NCBI GenBank assembly: GCA_028278405.1
Contig: JANQEK010000004.1
Span: forward strand, 1-64,000
Length of the DNA stretch: 64,000 bases
Origin: Nitrospinaceae bacterium
Lineage (GTDB): Bacteria > Nitrospinota > Nitrospinia > Nitrospinales > Nitrospinaceae
Direction: 5' to 3'
Shown: one piece after another, positions 17,243-26,973 of the stretch
Layout: each line of letters begins with the position of its first letter
How positions within the stretch are numbered: position 1 is the stretch's first letter
Notes under the pieces: generated by a model
Databases searched by the model: none
What the model was told of the DNA's origin: nothing
The model's input: the letters and a program-made list of their open reading frames with translations, nothing else
Position numbers and translations under genes: made by a program

Positions 17243-18802
17243 TCACTTCTTTTCATCTGGTTGGGGGAATTCAATAAATTCGGTACGGGTGACAACGGAA
17301 CCATCAAAACTCCGAAGTTGTTCCAAGACAACCACTCTTTCCTCATCAATGGATTGGACCACTCCGAAGTTTGGCCCTACAAAGGAACCGACTCGGATGG
17401 TGTGGCCTTTGTTATCCGACGTTTCGATCAGGCCTACGGTTGCCTTTTCATCCCAAATCACTCCTGCAAAGGTCAATTCATTCAATTTAGATTGCAATGG
17501 CGTTTGAAGCAGCAGCTCCGTCTCTTCCCTGGCCTTGGCGATTAACTTTTTATACTGAGCGATTTCTTCCTGAACCTCAGACGGTTTCATTCCGCTCAAT
17601 CCTTGTTTGTTTTTAAACAAGGCACCATAGTATTCCAGATCCGAGTACAACCGGGGATTAAGCTCTTTGATTCTGCGGTACAGTTCCAAAGGTATTGCCG
17701 GCAAGCCTCCCAGCTGAGCATCGAAATCCTTGGGGTCGGTTTTCTTTGCCGTGTCTCCAGCCTTATCCTTGCCTTTACCCTTAGATTTCTTCTTGCGTTT
17801 TTTACGCTTATCCTTATCGAGAGTGATGAGAGGGTCAAAAGGATCACGGTTGTCCGAAAACAGATGCCGGAGTCCTGGCGCAAACACCACTCGGGTGGTT
17901 TGGATAGTCTCGTGCTGTGATTTAACCACCTTCAGAATAACTTCCATGTGTCTCAAGGCTTTCCGGTTAATGGTAGCGAACCCGGCCAGATTTCCCTCGC
18001 GATCCACTTTTCGGAACCATTTACCTGCAGACGATTCATAAAACTGGATCAGTTTGCTTAACTCACGATTGGAAAGCGAGCGATAGTTGTACATGTATTT
18101 AAGCAACATCAGGGACCGAAGCTGTTCACGCAGATTAGACCTGAGACGGTTGATAAAGGTCTCTGCATGAGGCGCGCTAAATTCCGCATTGACTGGATTT
18201 GTCAGCCGAAGCACGGTGGCCTGCAGATCAATCATCTCATCCGTCAGCCCCATTGCTGTTTCCAGTTGATCAAGCAGACGGATCCGGTTTTTCTTGGGAG
18301 GCTTTTCGATGATCTTTTGCAGATACCTTTGATAAGTTCTCTGGCTCGCTCTCAATGATTTAACATTTAGATTGACCACCTTTCGCCCAACGGACGACCG
18401 GAAAAACCGTATACTCCGGGTTACGTATGTCCCGTTATAGTTACTCGTGATTTTTCTTAACTTTTGCTTGTAGAAGTTGTTCGCCTTGAATGTTCCCTTA
18501 TAAATATCGTTGATCAATGCAATATGCTCAGAGGACATCCCCAAATACTGCAAAACCTTGGGGCGGGTCAAAATGGATGATTTCACCCTTCTCCTGGAAA
18601 GAAAGTTTCTTTCCTTGTTGAACCCACTGACGTTATAAAGCTGTCGGGACAGGCTTTTTCTGGTTTTCGAACTGCTTTTAGCAATCGCCTGTCCGCTGCC
18701 GAACCAGGAAACGGCAATCCAAACCGCAACCATAAAGGCGGCCATCAAGCTTTTTTTACTGTCCATCCGCTGATTCAAAAGTTGCATGATCGTTAGTTTC
18801 AT
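17243..18802 (-). CDS. pilP: PilP with large DUF2059-like N-terminal extension
   Basis: 519 residues, about three times a usual PilP. A hydrophobic segment near residues 18-41 (AAFMVAVWIAVSWFGSGQAIA) may be a signal peptide. Residues ~45-310 are helical and contain two DUF2059-like blocks (RSIRFFRSSVGRKVVNL and SKLIQFYESSAGKWF). Then comes the PilP motif RDPFDPLITL (about 322), a lysine-rich linker (KKRKKKSKGKGKDK), a helical stretch, and the C-terminal beta-domain of PilP (FAGVIWDEKATVGLIE ... GPNFGVVQSI). PilP links the inner-membrane PilN/PilO complex to PilQ. Position between pilO and pilQ, with 5- and 9-base gaps, supports the assignment. Confidence 0.88.
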   Translation of the reverse strand: MKLTIMQLLNQRMDSKKSLMAAFMVAVWIAVSWFGSGQAIAKSSSKTRKSLSRQLYNVSGFNKERNFLSRRRVKSSILTRPKVLQYLGMSSEHIALINDIYKGTFKANNFYKQKLRKITSNYNGTYVTRSIRFFRSSVGRKVVNLNVKSLRASQRTYQRYLQKIIEKPPKKNRIRLLDQLETAMGLTDEMIDLQATVLRLTNPVNAEFSAPHAETFINRLRSNLREQLRSLMLLKYMYNYRSLSNRELSKLIQFYESSAGKWFRKVDREGNLAGFATINRKALRHMEVILKVVKSQHETIQTTRVVFAPGLRHLFSDNRDPFDPLITLDKDKRKKRKKKSKGKGKDKAGDTAKKTDPKDFDAQLGGLPAIPLELYRRIKELNPRLYSDLEYYGALFKNKQGLSGMKPSEVQEEIAQYKKLIAKAREETELLLQTPLQSKLNELTFAGVIWDEKATVGLIETSDNKGHTIRVGSFVGPNFGVVQSIDEERVVVLEQLRSFDGSVVTRTEFIEFPQPDEKK

Positions 18803-18807
18803 AACTT

Positions 18808-19449
18808 TTACTTAACTTTCTCAGAACCTTCGATATACGCAAAGGTGTTCGCTGTAATTTTAGTTTGCAGAGCTTTTACATTTTCCCTCTTCTTTTCACC
18901 GTCTTCATCGGTGACGATCCTGACCGCCGGCTGCATGTCCATTTTAAAATTTTCCACTTTAACAACCCGCAGCAAATTCTGAAGCGAATCGAAAAATCCC
19001 GCTGTCTTATGATAATTTCCGACAATAGTTACCGACACAGGAATAGATTTGTAAAAGCCTTCTTTCTTGGCCGGTTTCATTTTAAAGGAGACAATATCCA
19101 CACCCAGGAAATCCCCTATGTTCGAAATTTTGTGAATCAGGTGTGGAATTTCTTCCGCCAGAGGCAGTTGTCTTTTTTTCTCTCCCAGAGTTCCAAAGAG
19201 CGCTGCCACCTGCTTGGTGATTCTTTCCTTTTTCGCACCCTCTGCCAAATACAGTTCAAGCTTTTTTTCTGTCTCTGCTAATTTTTTATCAAGCTTGGCT
19301 TTTTCTTCCGCATTGGGACTGAACACCATAAAATACATGGTGCCGCAAATAACCGCCACGATACCCACAAATATCCCGAAGTAATGCGCAGGCTTAAAGT
19401 TAGCCAGGGTCTCGTAGGGTATTTTGTCAAATATCTTATTCAGGTTCAT
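18808..19449 (-). CDS. pilO: Type IV pilus inner-membrane protein PilO
   Basis: 213 residues from the ATG at 19447-19449; the frame extends further upstream but those codons overlap pilN. One membrane helix (HYFGIFVGIVAVICGTMYFM, about 21-40), a coiled coil with many Lys/Glu (about 45-90), and a periplasmic ferredoxin-like domain (VDIVSFKMKP ... VSVTIVGNYHKTAGFFDSLQNLL). PilO pairs with PilN to form the alignment complex connecting PilM to PilP/PilQ. It starts 10 bases after the pilN stop. Confidence 0.93.
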   Translation of the reverse strand: MNLNKIFDKIPYETLANFKPAHYFGIFVGIVAVICGTMYFMVFSPNAEEKAKLDKKLAETEKKLELYLAEGAKKERITKQVAALFGTLGEKKRQLPLAEEIPHLIHKISNIGDFLGVDIVSFKMKPAKKEGFYKSIPVSVTIVGNYHKTAGFFDSLQNLLRVVKVENFKMDMQPAVRIVTDEDGEKKRENVKALQTKITANTFAYIEGSEKVK

Positions 19450-19459
19450 ACATCCAGCC

Positions 19460-20107
19460 TCATGCCGCGGGTTTCGTTTTAATGAAGTGACAGTAAATTT
19501 CGAACTTCTGTACCGGTTGCTTGTCCATCCATTGCCTTTTCGACATATTGAGGACCACCGCATCGATATAGGGAATGGATCTCAATTGTTCCAGGAAATG
19601 AACGATTGACTGATCACCCATACCCACTCCCTTTAATTCAACAAACTTGTCTTTGGGCCCTTTCTTGTTTCTATTATTCTGGCCCTTTTTGTCGTAGGAG
19701 ATAAACAAAAATGGGACTTTTTTACCTTGGATCTCCTTCATAGTCATCTGCTTGATCGACGTCAACCAAACGCCCTCCGGAACCGCCTCACCCATATCTT
19801 CCAAAAACTCAGTTGTCCGGGCCTGGTCCGACCGCAACTTGTCGATGCCTGTAATGATTTTCGTGTATTGGCCCTGCTGTTTTTTCAGCTGCTGGACCGC
19901 ATTGTAATCCGGAGTCGCAGCCGCAACCTTTGCCTGGACTTCGGACAATTCACCTTCAATAGTCCAGATCCACATTTTTTGAAGCATCCAGGTTCCACAA
20001 CATATGAGAAGAACAACCAGACTGGCTGCTGCCACCATGGCAAGCTTTTTCTGTATGCCGACATCCCGGACAATTCTTTTATAATCGTATAAATTGATCG
20101 TAATCAT
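19460..20107 (-). CDS. pilN: Type IV pilus assembly protein PilN
   Basis: 215 residues. The N-terminal cytosolic peptide MITINLYDYKR corresponds to the conserved INLLP-like PilM-binding segment of PilN. It is followed by a membrane helix (AMVAAASLVVLLICCGTWML, about 23-42), a coiled coil, and a periplasmic domain (PEGVWLTSIKQMTM ... GDQSIVHFLEQLRSIPYI). A run of basic residues (KKGQNNRNKKGPKDK) interrupts the periplasmic domain. The ATG overlaps the stop of pilM by four bases. Confidence 0.94.
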   Translation of the reverse strand: MITINLYDYKRIVRDVGIQKKLAMVAAASLVVLLICCGTWMLQKMWIWTIEGELSEVQAKVAAATPDYNAVQQLKKQQGQYTKIITGIDKLRSDQARTTEFLEDMGEAVPEGVWLTSIKQMTMKEIQGKKVPFLFISYDKKGQNNRNKKGPKDKFVELKGVGMGDQSIVHFLEQLRSIPYIDAVVLNMSKRQWMDKQPVQKFEIYCHFIKTKPAA

Positions 20108-21183
20108 ATATAGTCAAACCTTCTTGTTGCGAGACCGATAGCCACCGTAGCCATTGGAGCCATTTGGCTTAAACTTTGTGTATCGAATTTTCTTGCTCCC
20201 AATCGAACTGCTTCCAGCGGATTGAAGATTTCCACGGAAACCCCAAGCCGGTCTGCCAGAAATCCGTCCACACCAGGAATCATTGCCCCACCTCCGCAGA
20301 GAAAAGCCTGTTCCACCTGACTGTTGGATGTGGTACTGAAAAATTCAAATGACTTGTGAAGTTCTTCCAAAATGGGTTCAAAGGATTCAATAATGAATTC
20401 AACGACCTCCTCCTTATCCGCCCCTTCGGGAATGGCGCCGACCTTAATGTTCTCCGATTCCCTGTATTCCAATTCATACTTGTCCATCAGTTTGTTAGTG
20501 CAGGCGTCCTGCCCCTCAGGAATATCCCGGGTGTAAGAGGTCACGCCATCCATCAGAATATTGAGATGGGTGAAAGCACCGCCCAGATCGATAATGGCGA
20601 CAGAACCCATATCCTGAAGATTTCTGGAAATACTGATGGCATTCACCATGGCAAAAACATCCAGATCAATAATGACCGGTTTGAGTCCGGCCGCAGTCAA
20701 CACGTTGGAACGGCTATCAATGATTTCATTCTGCACCGCCACCAGAAGAATTTCTTGTTTCTCTTCTTCTTCCTCAAATTCATGCTCTTCGAGAGCGGGC
20801 GTCCCTTCCAAAACCTGGAAGTCAATTCGAACGTCATCGATATCAAAAGGAATGTACTGCTCCGCTTCTTGCGGAATAAATTCTTCCAGTTCCTCATGTG
20901 ACATCACGGGAACTTTGATTTTTTTGATCATGACCGCCTCGCCTGCGACCGAAGCCACGGCATAAGGAGTATCTACATTCTCCGCTTTGACCAGACGAGC
21001 CAGGGCATCTGCTACATGATCCTCATCCTGAACCACCCCGTCGATGACCGATTCGGATTCCAGGGGCATCACTCCAAAATTCGATAACTCATATTTTCCC
21101 GGTGTCCCCATCAAACGGCCCACTTTGATGGAATTGGACCCGATATCCACGGCGAGAAGAGGCATTTTGGCTGAAAGAAACAT
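20104..21183 (-). CDS. pilM: Type IV pilus assembly ATPase-like protein PilM
   Basis: 359 residues from the ATG at 21181-21183, with AGGAG eight bases upstream. It has the actin/FtsA-like fold signatures: VDIGSNSIKVG (phosphate 1), AIIDLGGAFTHLNI (phosphate 2) and LCGGGAMIPGVDGFL near the C-terminus (adenosine site). PilM is a cytosolic protein that binds nucleotide and the N-terminal peptide of PilN, connecting the assembly complex to the motor ATPases. An acidic loop (EEHEFEEEEEKQE) is an insertion. First pil gene of the operon; 242 bases separate it from the HTH gene upstream. Confidence 0.95.
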   Translation of the reverse strand: MFLSAKMPLLAVDIGSNSIKVGRLMGTPGKYELSNFGVMPLESESVIDGVVQDEDHVADALARLVKAENVDTPYAVASVAGEAVMIKKIKVPVMSHEELEEFIPQEAEQYIPFDIDDVRIDFQVLEGTPALEEHEFEEEEEKQEILLVAVQNEIIDSRSNVLTAAGLKPVIIDLDVFAMVNAISISRNLQDMGSVAIIDLGGAFTHLNILMDGVTSYTRDIPEGQDACTNKLMDKYELEYRESENIKVGAIPEGADKEEVVEFIIESFEPILEELHKSFEFFSTTSNSQVEQAFLCGGGAMIPGVDGFLADRLGVSVEIFNPLEAVRLGARKFDTQSLSQMAPMATVAIGLATRRFDYI

Positions 21184-21425
21184 CAATTTGCTCCTAAATT
21201 CTTCTTACGTTCATTCTTTGAATCCGAAACTTCCATTTTCAAGGCTCCGTTCTGGAAACCCTCAAGGAACTTTTATTCCTTGGTTAAAGCAATGGATTGT
21301 TTTCCCACATCTACCAAATCTGTCTTGATCGTCTGGATGCTTTACTGGCCAAGTAAATAATCCGCAGGGATCAAGTTCAAACTGAGCGGGATTGACTCCT
21401 CCAAGAAAACCCCAAACCTTGATTT

Positions 21426-21674
21426 CTACTTACTTTTTCCCCTGCCTTTTTTCTTTTTAGTCCCAGCACTCGATTCGTCCAAAAATATCTTGGACCGGTC
21501 ACCCAACTTGTACCCCAAGGCTAAAATTATCTTGCGCTTGGTGTCCAAACGACAATCGTTCCCCTTCTCGATCCGGTCGATGGTCTGCACGGTGACGCTG
21601 GCCTTACGGGCCAGTTCCGCCTTGCTCATCATCTTGGATTCGCGAATTGTGCGAACATTGTTGAATTGGGACAC
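21426..21674 (-). CDS. Small XRE/Cro-type helix-turn-helix protein
   Basis: 82 residues from a GTG at 21672-21674, with GGAGGGGA upstream; a TTG fifteen bases earlier lies inside that site. One HTH_3 domain: NNVRTIRESKMMSKAELARK, then ASVTVQTIDRIEKGNDCRLD, leading to a short dimerisation helix (KRKIILALGYKLGD). The tail is very basic (GTKKKKGRGKSK). It lies directly upstream of pilM in the same direction and could be its regulator or merely the first gene of the transcript. DNA upstream (21720-21880) is AT-rich and probably contains its promoter. Confidence 0.85.
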   Translation of the reverse strand: MSQFNNVRTIRESKMMSKAELARKASVTVQTIDRIEKGNDCRLDTKRKIILALGYKLGDRSKIFLDESSAGTKKKKGRGKSK

Positions 21675-22072
21675 TCGACTCCCCTCCAAAATTCAATGGG
21701 ATGTGTTGCCTAATTTTCTCTAACTAACTGTTTTTGTTACTGGATATTTTCAATATAAGGGAACTCATATTAAGAGTCAATAACATTTTCAAATTTAATC
21801 ATATGCGATGTTAAAGCCATCAAATTAGCAGTAAATTTATATAAATTTAGGTGAATCATATTAAATATGCGATTCCCGTTTCAGCCCTGTTTTATGCGGG
21901 GAAACGCAGGTTCGGGAGGAAAAAAATCCAAAAAATTATTCTCTCGCTTTGTCCCAAAATTTGCTTCTGTTGAGGCGCAAATTCGACCACTTTTTTCAAT
22001 CATTTATAAACCCAATCCGACCCTATAATTCCCGGTTGGATAATCCGGAAACTTTGGTAAAATCTTTACTCT

Positions 22073-23431
22073 ATGAAACAGGCTTATATGGAAACCTTCG
22101 GCTGCCAGATGAATGTGGCGGATACCGATCGCATGGAGCTGCTATTGTTCCAGTCGGGATACCTGCGTACCCCGCATGTGGAGGACGCCGACTTGGTTCT
22201 CGTAAATACTTGTTCTATAAGGGATAAAGCAGAGCAGAAGGTGTTTTCCCTGTTTGGAGGCCTGAAGCCCTTAAAACAGTCCAATCCCGATCTCATCCTG
22301 GGAGTTGCCGGCTGCCTGGCCCAACAGGAACAGACGGCTTTAATCAACCGCATTCCCTTTCTGGATTTTGTTGTCGGGCCCGACGCCGTCGAATCCATCC
22401 AGCACATTGTCCAGCGCGTGAATCAAGGAGAGGGGCCGGTAATATGGACTGAATTCGATTCTCACAAAAACTATTCCATACCCGAGCAACCGCTGATCAA
22501 AAATCCCGGTCCCAGCGCCTTTGTGAACATCATCAAAGGGTGCGACAAGTTTTGTAGTTTCTGCGTGGTTCCTTATACCCGCGGACGGGAAAAGTCGCGG
22601 GAGGCCGAAGAAATCTATGCGGAAATCCGGCAACTGGTAGATAAGGGCGCGAAGGAGATCATTCTTCTCGGTCAGAATGTCAACGCCTACGGTAAGCGCG
22701 GCTTGCAACAACCTTTGGCCTTTCATGAACTATTGTATGGGGTTTCAGAAATTGAAGGGGTTGAACGGCTGCGTTTCACTACCAGTCATCCGATGGATTT
22801 CACGCCCGAGTTGATCCAGGCCTATTGCGACATCGATATTCTTATGAATCACCTGCACCTGCCGGTTCAGTGCGGAAACAACCGTATCCTGGAATTAATG
22901 CGCCGCAGTCATACGATTGAATGGTACATGGACCTGATCGAGCAACTGAAAAGCAAAGTGCCGGATATTGCTTTATCCACGGATATCATTGTCGGCTTTC
23001 CCGGAGAAACGCGTGAAGAGTTTGAAGAAACTCTGAACTTGATGGAGCAAGTCAAGTTCAGCAGCAGTTATATGTTTGCCTACAGTCCAAGACCCAACAC
23101 CCCGGCCCTGGAAATGGCGGATGATATTCCATACGAGGAAAAACAGGATCGCCTACAGCAAATCATTCAGCTTCAAAACCGTCTCACTAAGGAAAACGGT
23201 CAGGCGTTTATTGGCAAGGAGGTCGAGGTGCTGATTGAAAGCACGACATCCCGGAAAGGCATGTCGTTCAAAGGTCGGAACCCTCATTATTGGTCTGTGA
23301 TGTTTAAAGGGGGGGAGGATCGCCTCAAGCCGGGAGATGTCGCCCGTGTCCGGGTGGAGGAAACCAGTGGACATGTGTTGAGGGGAAGTTGGGCGGCGAA
23401 TCGCCGCCGCTCCGCACGGGGCGAACTTTAA
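22073..23431 (+). CDS. miaB: tRNA-2-methylthio-N6-dimethylallyladenosine synthase
   Basis: 452 residues. MiaB is a radical-SAM methylthiotransferase that adds a 2-methylthio group to i6A37 of tRNAs reading UNN codons. The N-terminal UPF0004 domain carries three cluster cysteines (TFGCQMN, NTCSIRDKAEQ, VAGCLAQQ). The radical-SAM domain has CX3CX2C in GCDKFCSFCVVPYTRGRE, and HLPVQCGNNRILELMRR and STDIIVGFPGET follow. A TRAM domain closes the protein (GKEVEVLIE ... GDVARVRVEE). Length and order match the family. It is convergent with the next gene. Confidence 0.97.
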   Translation: MKQAYMETFGCQMNVADTDRMELLLFQSGYLRTPHVEDADLVLVNTCSIRDKAEQKVFSLFGGLKPLKQSNPDLILGVAGCLAQQEQTALINRIPFLDFVVGPDAVESIQHIVQRVNQGEGPVIWTEFDSHKNYSIPEQPLIKNPGPSAFVNIIKGCDKFCSFCVVPYTRGREKSREAEEIYAEIRQLVDKGAKEIILLGQNVNAYGKRGLQQPLAFHELLYGVSEIEGVERLRFTTSHPMDFTPELIQAYCDIDILMNHLHLPVQCGNNRILELMRRSHTIEWYMDLIEQLKSKVPDIALSTDIIVGFPGETREEFEETLNLMEQVKFSSSYMFAYSPRPNTPALEMADDIPYEEKQDRLQQIIQLQNRLTKENGQAFIGKEVEVLIESTTSRKGMSFKGRNPHYWSVMFKGGEDRLKPGDVARVRVEETSGHVLRGSWAANRRRSARGEL

Positions 23432-23510
23432 AACCCTGGGATGCGAAGATAACGTTTCATTCGAGGGAATCAGACCCTGCAAGATTGCCACTAGGCGCTA
23501 GCCTGGCGGG

Positions 23511-24959
23511 TCAGTAAACTCCCAACCGATAAAATATAGTCTCTTCCAGATAATCCAGATTGGGCTGCACCATCTGCAGAGCCAGGCGAAGATCGTGGAT
23601 GGTTTTGAGATCAGGGGGCTCGGGGCGATTCGAAAGATGGTTCAGACCTTCCAGACAAAAACCATCCAAGTCCGCCATGTGTTCCAGCACTTCTTCGGGT
23701 AAGTCTTCCAGGCGCACTTCCTGGGCTTCAATGTATCTCAGCATCTCGATCAGGCGTAATTTCATGTAAACGATTTTGTTGCGCAACTGGGATATCAGCC
23801 TGGGCTCCGGACCTCTCAATTCATCGCAGATAAGATCCAGCAGTTTGCGCAGCATCCGATAAAACGCCTGGTGTTGTTTCTGGTCATAAAAACAATCCTT
23901 TTTAGCACCGAATAAAAGATCGAACACCGACTCCAGATTGAATTCCTCCGTTCCCATCATGGAATAGAGAATGGCCTTGAATTCTTTTTCAGAGAAGGCC
24001 AGTCCCATGTCTTCAAAAATTTCCTGGAGTGACCCGGTCCGTCCTTCCGGAGTATGATGCACCGTTTCCAGGGCATAGGACTTAATCGGAGAATCCCCGT
24101 CCATTGCCAAATAAACACCGGCATCTTCATTACGCATCACGGCAATTCTTTGCATTGACTCCACGAATCCGGTTAGCGAAAACGCGGCAATTTGCATTAA
24201 CCCGGAATCCAGATTGAACAGTCCCTGCAGTAATTGCTTCTCCAAAGACAAAGCCGTCGCCTCTGCCCCGCCCATTCCCACGATCAACTCATCTTCAAGG
24301 GCAACCTGCAGGGATCGGGTTCGCAGCCGATTGGCGCTCCACAGAGAAGCCGGGTACGCATCAACGGAAAAAATTCCCTGGTAGTAGTCCACTAACCGAA
24401 CCCGCAGCCGGTCTTCCGGATGAAATTCCAACTGGGCCAGCAGGTCACGGATATCCCAGACAGTCAGATTCAAAGTGCTTTTCCCGGGCATCCACTGGTT
24501 GACCTTGATTTGATAAGGAAAATGTTTTTCATGGGAGTACTGGTAATGATTGATGACCTCTTCAATAAAAAAGGATTGCCTCTTTTTGGGAATTTCGCGG
24601 CCGTGCGGATCCAAAAAAGTCAATTCCTCTTCTTCCAGATCCGGAGAAATAAAAGGCACGAGATGGTGACCGGGAATCATCTGCCGATGTTGCAACTCCG
24701 CCTTTCCTAATTGAATCTCCAGCGGTATATGTCCGATACGATCCAGCACGGCCTGATACGGTATGAAATTTTCACCGCCTGCCTCGATCACATGGGAATG
24801 GTTCGTCAATGTTTGCTTCAGATGATCCAGTGTTGCCGGCGCAATACGGCGGCGCCAATGGCTTTGAATGGATTCGATATATTCATCCACTGAAAAGGGT
24901 TCACGGGATTCCCGAATCAGGTTTTCAGCCAGAGTTTGCAGTGTCAATTTAGAGGGCAT
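23511..24959 (-). CDS. Conserved-looking protein of unknown function
   Basis: 482 residues, well-formed gene with ordinary base composition for this genome, so very likely real. I do not recognise its family. The first ~75 residues look like a winged-helix-type domain (SVDEYIESIQSHWRRRIAPATLDHL...). The middle (about 150-260) is beta-rich (STLNLTVWDIRDLL; LRVRLVDYYQGIFSVDAYP) and the last ~230 residues are helical (LRNKIVYMKLRLIEMLRYIE). There is no signal peptide or membrane segment, so it is probably cytosolic. It stands alone on the minus strand between miaB and a divergent small gene. Confidence 0.75.
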   Translation of the reverse strand: MPSKLTLQTLAENLIRESREPFSVDEYIESIQSHWRRRIAPATLDHLKQTLTNHSHVIEAGGENFIPYQAVLDRIGHIPLEIQLGKAELQHRQMIPGHHLVPFISPDLEEEELTFLDPHGREIPKKRQSFFIEEVINHYQYSHEKHFPYQIKVNQWMPGKSTLNLTVWDIRDLLAQLEFHPEDRLRVRLVDYYQGIFSVDAYPASLWSANRLRTRSLQVALEDELIVGMGGAEATALSLEKQLLQGLFNLDSGLMQIAAFSLTGFVESMQRIAVMRNEDAGVYLAMDGDSPIKSYALETVHHTPEGRTGSLQEIFEDMGLAFSEKEFKAILYSMMGTEEFNLESVFDLLFGAKKDCFYDQKQHQAFYRMLRKLLDLICDELRGPEPRLISQLRNKIVYMKLRLIEMLRYIEAQEVRLEDLPEEVLEHMADLDGFCLEGLNHLSNRPEPPDLKTIHDLRLALQMVQPNLDYLEETIFYRLGVY

Positions 24960-25237
24960 GCGGAAGGTTAACTCGGGTAAGATTAAAGGATATAGATACG
25001 GAAAAAAGGGAACCGATATTCCCTGTGCCAGGTGGGTTTAACAGTGCGCCTGGAATCAGGCGCCGAACTCTATCCGCCCGAATCTTAACATAAACTGTTG
25101 CACGCGCAAGCCTTTATTCGCTTCATTTAGAATTTATGTTGGAAGCCAGGAAAGGGGGTTGATTTTGCCACGCCAGATCGGTAAATTCATGGTACTCGAT
25201 ACCTAAAAAATTTGTCGCATGTACAGGGAGTTTTTTA

Positions 25238-25495
25238 ATGGACCATTCACACAATATTGAAATCACCTATCGCAAAATCTTCGGGCGTTTGAATACCCGC
25301 AAAAAATTCGCCATTCAATCAATTGAAGGCAGCAAAATCACCATTGAGCAGGATGAGGAAATCTGCGGCCAGAAAGAGCCGCGGAAATTTGAATTCAACA
25401 GCGAAAAAGAGTTGGAACAGTTTGTCACGCAGGAAAATCAGATTGAGCGGGATATCAATTCACAGTTATCCGGCGACAGTATGCCGTATCGTTAA
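25238..25495 (+). CDS. Small hypothetical protein
   Basis: 85 residues, with GGGAG upstream of the ATG. The composition is charged and mixed alpha/beta: ITYRKIFGRLNTRKKFAIQS, then a strand IEGSKITIEQDEEI and an acidic helix NSEKELEQFVTQENQIERDI. No membrane segment or signal peptide; one cysteine. No family recognised. It lies between divergent and convergent genes and appears to be transcribed alone. Confidence 0.6.
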   Translation: MDHSHNIEITYRKIFGRLNTRKKFAIQSIEGSKITIEQDEEICGQKEPRKFEFNSEKELEQFVTQENQIERDINSQLSGDSMPYR

Positions 25496-25511
25496 TTTCC
25501 CCGATAACTGC

Positions 25512-26765
25512 TTAGGCGAATTTTTTGAGGACCAGGGCCGAGTTTTTGGACCCGAATGAAATGCAGTTGCTGATCGCCACCTGAACCGACCGGTCCCGGC
25601 TTTCATTGGCAATGTAATCCATGTCGCAATCCGGATCCGGATTTTCCAGATTGATGGTCGGCGACAACACCCCGTCCCGCAGAGAAAGCGACGTCACCAT
25701 CGCTCCCAACGCTCCCGAAGCACCTTGGGGATGACCCACCATGGATTTGGTGGAACTCACCGGTACCTTCATGGCATAACCATTCAAAGCTCCCTTGACC
25801 GCTAATGTTTCTATCCGGTCGTTGATGACCGTGGAAGTGCCGTGGAAATTGATGTACTCCACTTCATCTTCGTTAATGCGTGCGTCCCTCATAGCCAACT
25901 GCAGCGCACGCGTGGATTGCCGACCATCCGGCATAATCGCCACCCGGTGATACGCGTCACAGGTTGTGCCGTAACCCAGGACCTCTGCATAGATCGGTGC
26001 GTTCCGTTTTTTGGCGTGCTCCAGTTCTTCCATCACCAGCATCCAGCTACCCTCGGCGAGCACAAACCCTTCGCGGTCGCGATTGAAAGGACGCGAACCG
26101 CGCGCGGGCTCATCGTTGAAATGCACCGGATTGGCCTTCATGCGCTGAAACCCCGTCATCATGGCCGGAGTCACACAGGCTTCAACCCCACCGGTCAACA
26201 TCCAATCCTCCTGACCGGAACGAATGGCATTGAAGGCATAACCCATCGCGTCGGTCGAGCTGGTGCATCCGTTGGAGATCACATGACTGCGGCCCTGGAG
26301 TCCGAAGAACATGGAAATTTCGCTCGATAACATGCCCACCAGAGAATTGGAAATGGCATAGGGACTGATCTTGTGCATTTCCTGGGAATAATAGTGAGCA
26401 AACTGCTTTTCAGAAAAATCGAAGCCGGAACCCCCGGTACCCACCAGGACCCCCAGGCTTTCAAAATCCTCTTCGTCGAATTCATCGAAATCGATTCCGG
26501 CATCCTCCAAAGCTTCCTTGGCAGCAGCCACACCCATAGGAACGGCTCGTGGGAGTTTTTTCAGATCTGCCTGAGAATAATGCTCACCCGGATCAAAATC
26601 CTGCACTTCTCCCGCGATCTGACAATCCAGACCGGAAGGATCAAAACTGCTGATACGGTTGATGCCGCTGACTCCGTTACAGGTATTTTCCCAAAACTGA
26701 CTTTTGCCGGTTCCGTTGGGGCTGACCACCCCCAATCCGGTGAAAACAACTCGTCTTGACGTCAT
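25512..26765 (-). CDS. fabF: Beta-ketoacyl-ACP synthase II-like (FabF family)
   Basis: 417 residues. The thiolase-fold condensing enzyme triad is intact: Cys167 in SNGCTSSTDAMGY, His308 in NFHGTSTVINDRIE, and His345 in SMVGHPQGASGALGA. The N-terminus RVVFTGLGVVSPNG is standard. FabF elongates acyl-ACP by condensation with malonyl-ACP. There is no acpP or fabG beside it, so it may be a secondary or specialised synthase rather than the housekeeping copy; an acidic insert (DFDEFDEEDFES) is unusual. AGGAA lies before the ATG. Divergent from nagZ. Confidence 0.9.
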   Translation of the reverse strand: MTSRRVVFTGLGVVSPNGTGKSQFWENTCNGVSGINRISSFDPSGLDCQIAGEVQDFDPGEHYSQADLKKLPRAVPMGVAAAKEALEDAGIDFDEFDEEDFESLGVLVGTGGSGFDFSEKQFAHYYSQEMHKISPYAISNSLVGMLSSEISMFFGLQGRSHVISNGCTSSTDAMGYAFNAIRSGQEDWMLTGGVEACVTPAMMTGFQRMKANPVHFNDEPARGSRPFNRDREGFVLAEGSWMLVMEELEHAKKRNAPIYAEVLGYGTTCDAYHRVAIMPDGRQSTRALQLAMRDARINEDEVEYINFHGTSTVINDRIETLAVKGALNGYAMKVPVSSTKSMVGHPQGASGALGAMVTSLSLRDGVLSPTINLENPDPDCDMDYIANESRDRSVQVAISNCISFGSKNSALVLKKFA

Positions 26766-26973
26766 GTCTTATTCCTAAAATCCTTTCTTCCTCGTGTCAT
26801 TTTGTAGATTTTATCACACCGGTTTTACACCGGACAAAACAAATTCCAAGGGATCAGGAAAGTCTCAAAAAGGTCTTTGCGCTGAGGCCGGCTAACGATT
26901 TGAAATATCCCGGATTGATGCTACCCTGTTCCGGTTGAATATGGGTTCCACATAGCTTTCCGGAGTTCTTCTT

